Part shown: positions 20,376-22,449 of the stretch, piece by piece
Layout of the letters: every line of letters starts with the position of its first letter
Numbering within the stretch: position 1 is the stretch's first letter
Assembly (NCBI RefSeq): GCF_003217515.1
Contig: NZ_QJSX01000030.1
Coordinates: 1-22,449, forward strand
Origin: Deinococcus yavapaiensis KR-236
GTDB taxonomy: Bacteria > Deinococcota > Deinococci > Deinococcales > Deinococcaceae
Length of the DNA: 22,449 nt
Reading direction: 5' to 3'
Translations under genes and position numbers: made by a program
Notes under the pieces: model-generated
Seen by the model: only the letters and a program-made list of their open reading frames with translations
Told to the model about the DNA's origin: nothing
The model's database searches: none

Positions 20376-21614
20376 TCAGAAGGTGTACGACTTCGGCACG
20401 ACCACGATGCCGCCTTCGGTTCGGGCGAAGCCTCTCGCGGCGTCCTCGTCGGCGTCGATCCCGATGCGGGTGCCGGGCGGAATGATGACGTCCTTGTCGA
20501 TGATGGCGTTGCGAATGTGCGAGTGCCGACCGACTTCGACGTTGTCGAAGATGACGGCGCCTTCGACGAGGCTGTACGAGTGCACGCGAATGCGCCGCCC
20601 GAGGACGGAATCTCGCACGGTGCCGCCCGAGATGATGGTGCCGCCCGATAAGAGCGAGTTGAAGCTCTGGCCGCGGCGCTCGGCGGCTTCATGGACGAAC
20701 TTCGTGGGCGGGCTGAACTCGGCGGCCGTGCGCAGGGGCCACTCGGGGTTGTACAAGTCGAATTCGGGGCTGACGGACACCAAATCCATGTTCGCCTCGA
20801 AGTAGGCGTCCAGCGTTCCGACGTCCCGCCAGTAGGTGTTGGGCCCGGCCTGTCCGGGAATGGGGTTTCGCAGGAAGTCGTAAGCCATGACGTTGTAGCC
20901 GTCTTTGAGGGCCATCGGCAGGATGTCCTTGCCGAAGTCGTAGCCTTCGTCGTCGCCGCGCGCCGCCGTCTCCAAGAGTTCTTCGAGGGCTTGGCGCGAG
21001 AAGATGTAGTTGCCCTGCGACGTGAGGACGGTATCGGGATTGCCGGGCAGGGTGCTGGGGTCGGGCTTTTCGAGGAAGTCCGTCACGCGTCCGCGCGAGT
21101 CCGTCGTCATGACGCCGAAGCGAGCGGATTCAGCGGCAGGCATGGGGTAGCTGGAAATGGTGATGTCGGCGCGCGTGTCGCGGTGGAAGTCGAGCATGTG
21201 CGCGACGTTCATTTTGTAGATGTGGTCGCCGGAGAAGATCGCGACGTAGTCGGCTCCGTAGTTGTCGACGAGGTGGAGGTTTTGGTAAACGGCGTCGGCG
21301 GTGCCCCGGTACCAGACAGGCCCGAGTTCCTCGTAGCGGTACATCTGCGCGGGCACGAGGGTGATGAAGTAGTCGGACAGGAACGTGCCGAAGCGCCAAC
21401 CGCGCTGAATGTGCTCGGTGAGGGATTGCGCCTTGAATTGAATGAGGACGTAGATGGAGTAGATCTCGGAGTTGATGAAGTTGTTAAGGGCGAAGTCGAT
21501 GATGCGGTACTTGCTGCCGAACGGAACCGCCGGTTTGGAGCGTTTTTGAGTGAGGGGGAAGAGGCGCGAGCCTTGCCCGCCTGCGAGGATCATGCCGAGA
21601 ACGCGTTGTTTCAT
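20376..21614 (-). CDS. glgC: Glucose-1-phosphate adenylyltransferase (ADP-glucose pyrophosphorylase)
   Basis: This 412-residue enzyme makes ADP-glucose from ATP and glucose-1-phosphate, the committed step of bacterial glycogen synthesis. The N-terminal nucleotidyltransferase domain shows ILAGGQGSRLFPLT (9-22), KRSKPAVPFGSKYRIIDF (24-41), GTADAVYQN (104-112) and SGDHIYKM (128-135). The sugar-phosphate part follows with FLEKPD and YWRDVGTLDAYFEAN. The C-terminal part (about 310-400) is a left-handed beta-helix with repeated hexapeptides, used for oligomerisation and allostery. The length is normal for the family. ATG 21614 has GGAGG at the right distance. It is chromosomal, outside the element, and monocistronic as far as seen. 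Confidence 0.95.
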   Translation of the reverse strand: MKQRVLGMILAGGQGSRLFPLTQKRSKPAVPFGSKYRIIDFALNNFINSEIYSIYVLIQFKAQSLTEHIQRGWRFGTFLSDYFITLVPAQMYRYEELGPVWYRGTADAVYQNLHLVDNYGADYVAIFSGDHIYKMNVAHMLDFHRDTRADITISSYPMPAAESARFGVMTTDSRGRVTDFLEKPDPSTLPGNPDTVLTSQGNYIFSRQALEELLETAARGDDEGYDFGKDILPMALKDGYNVMAYDFLRNPIPGQAGPNTYWRDVGTLDAYFEANMDLVSVSPEFDLYNPEWPLRTAAEFSPPTKFVHEAAERRGQSFNSLLSGGTIISGGTVRDSVLGRRIRVHSYSLVEGAVIFDNVEVGRHSHIRNAIIDKDVIIPPGTRIGIDADEDAARGFARTEGGIVVVPKSYTF

Positions 21615-21760
21615 GAAGGCCTCCGTGATGCGAGTGGAATGATGTGAATGAGGATACTCGTACGGCCAGTGTAAACCGCATTCGCCGAGTCATCCTACCT
21701 TCGAGGAGTCTTCATGAGTGGATCGACGCGCGAAGTGGAGCGCCGAACCCCTTTGGGGTC

Positions 21761-22398
21761 TCAAGGCGTGAAAGCGGCTCGCTGTTCGCGCACCCAACGC
21801 AGGGCCTGCAGCATGGCCGACTTGGGTTGGGCGCCGTTCACGGCGTACTGTTCGGCGAGGACGTAGAAGGGCACGCCTTGGACTCCGGCCTGCGCGGCGG
21901 CGCGCTGAGCCTCGTCGACATCAGCTCGGAAGCGCTCGGACGCGAGGAGGGCACGCGTGTCGTCGGGCGTCAACCCGCCGCGCTCCGCGAGGGCGACGAG
22001 CGTCGCGGGGTCGCGCAAGTCGGCGCCTTCCTCGAAGTAGCCTTTCATGACGCTGAGGGCGACGCTCGTCTGCACGCCGCGCTCGCCCGCGAGGAGGATG
22101 ACGCGGTGCGCGTCGACGGTGTTGGGAGCCGAGGCAACCACATCGAAGCGAAAGCACAAGTCGTCGTCGCAGGCGTACTGCTCGACGTGCTCGAAGGCGC
22201 GGCGCATGTTCTGCTCGCCGCCGAACTTCTCGGTCGCGTACGGCTTCCACTCCGCGCCTTCCTCGGGCATGTCGGGCCGAAGTTGGAAGGGAATCCAGCG
22301 TACGTCGAGGGCTTCGTCTCGCGTGAGGTCGTCGATGCGTTTGAGGCCGATGTAAAGTGCGTCTGAAAAGCGTGCAGGACGAGATTTTCCCGTTTCAT
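21761..22398 (-). pseudogene. FrnE/DsbA-family oxidoreductase, frameshifted and lacking the CPWC motif
   Basis: The main frame (YIGLKRIDDL, VRWIPFQLRPDMPEEG, KFGGEQNM, PNTVDAHR, GYFEEGADL, GVPFYVLAEQYAVNGAQP) matches the FrnE branch of DsbA-like thioredoxin-fold proteins. These normally start with a strand and a CPWCYIG active site. Here the likely start ATG 22398 reads MKRENLVLHAFQTHF and then leaves that frame; the residues before YIG in the other frame are not CPWC. Restoring 13 bases between H and Y would give HF-CPWC-YIG and one continuous frame of normal length. It is probably a disrupted gene or a sequencing error. If instead ATG 22270 is used, a 169-residue protein without active site is made. 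Confidence 0.7.
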
Positions 22399-22449
22399 GA
22401 GGTTGGTCGACGATAGAGGTCGAGGTGATGTCCCGTGAGTCGACCCGCG

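Noticed and set aside
20691..21647. A 318-codon plus-strand frame opposite glgC
   Set aside because: Val/Glu/Arg-rich shadow; glgC on the minus strand has all family motifs.

Overview
The window looks like a piece of a Deinococcus chromosome. It is GC-rich, with GC-rich third codon positions. It carries a bacterial glgC, a FrnE/DsbA-type gene, a DUF3006 + ComEC-like metallo-beta-lactamase pair, and several TANNNT boxes only a few bases from start codons, the leaderless arrangement common in Deinococcus. The genus is an inference; no species is claimed.

Most of the window is one integrated element of about 19.8 kb. It sits between two identical 48-bp direct repeats (403-450 and 20196-20243). 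The right repeat is the 3' part of an intact tRNA-Ala(TGC) gene on the minus strand; the left copy is a tRNA fragment. A tyrosine recombinase lies beside the intact tRNA, preceded by a small XRE repressor with palindromic operators and a divergent promoter. To the left of the element lies the C-terminal relic of a related integrase, cut by the end of an insertion sequence. This suggests repeated integration at the same tRNA gene.

The element's left part (1565-5599) is a compact cassette of seven genes on the plus strand, every neighbouring pair sharing a 4-bp stop/start overlap. It holds two excisionase-like helix-turn-helix proteins, a winged-helix-like protein and a large primase-helicase (AEP primase fused to DUF3987). 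The layout recalls phage satellites or small replicating integrative elements; no capsid, terminase or conjugation genes are seen. A 9-nt repeat built on ACCGCT recurs on both strands inside this cassette.

The middle (5.7-18.5 kb) is cargo: a secreted PDZ protein, a coiled-coil/unknown gene pair, an APH-fold kinase, a secreted metallo-beta-lactamase with an Excalibur tail and its DUF3006 partner, a GNAT acetyltransferase, two paralogous small His-rich proteins and three secreted proteins. It also holds duplicated intergenic blocks, gene relics and frameshifts, as expected of an island built by repeated insertion and decay.

The most notable observation is a roughly 80-nt leader that stands directly in front of three secreted-protein genes (8924, 13594, 16898). 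All three copies can fold into the same H-type pseudoknot, and stem 1 shows compensatory base changes between copy 1 and copies 2/3. It is a candidate undescribed cis-regulatory RNA. To the right of the element lies ordinary chromosome: tRNA-Ala with its promoter, glgC, and a FrnE-like gene that appears to have lost its CPWC motif through a frameshifting deletion.
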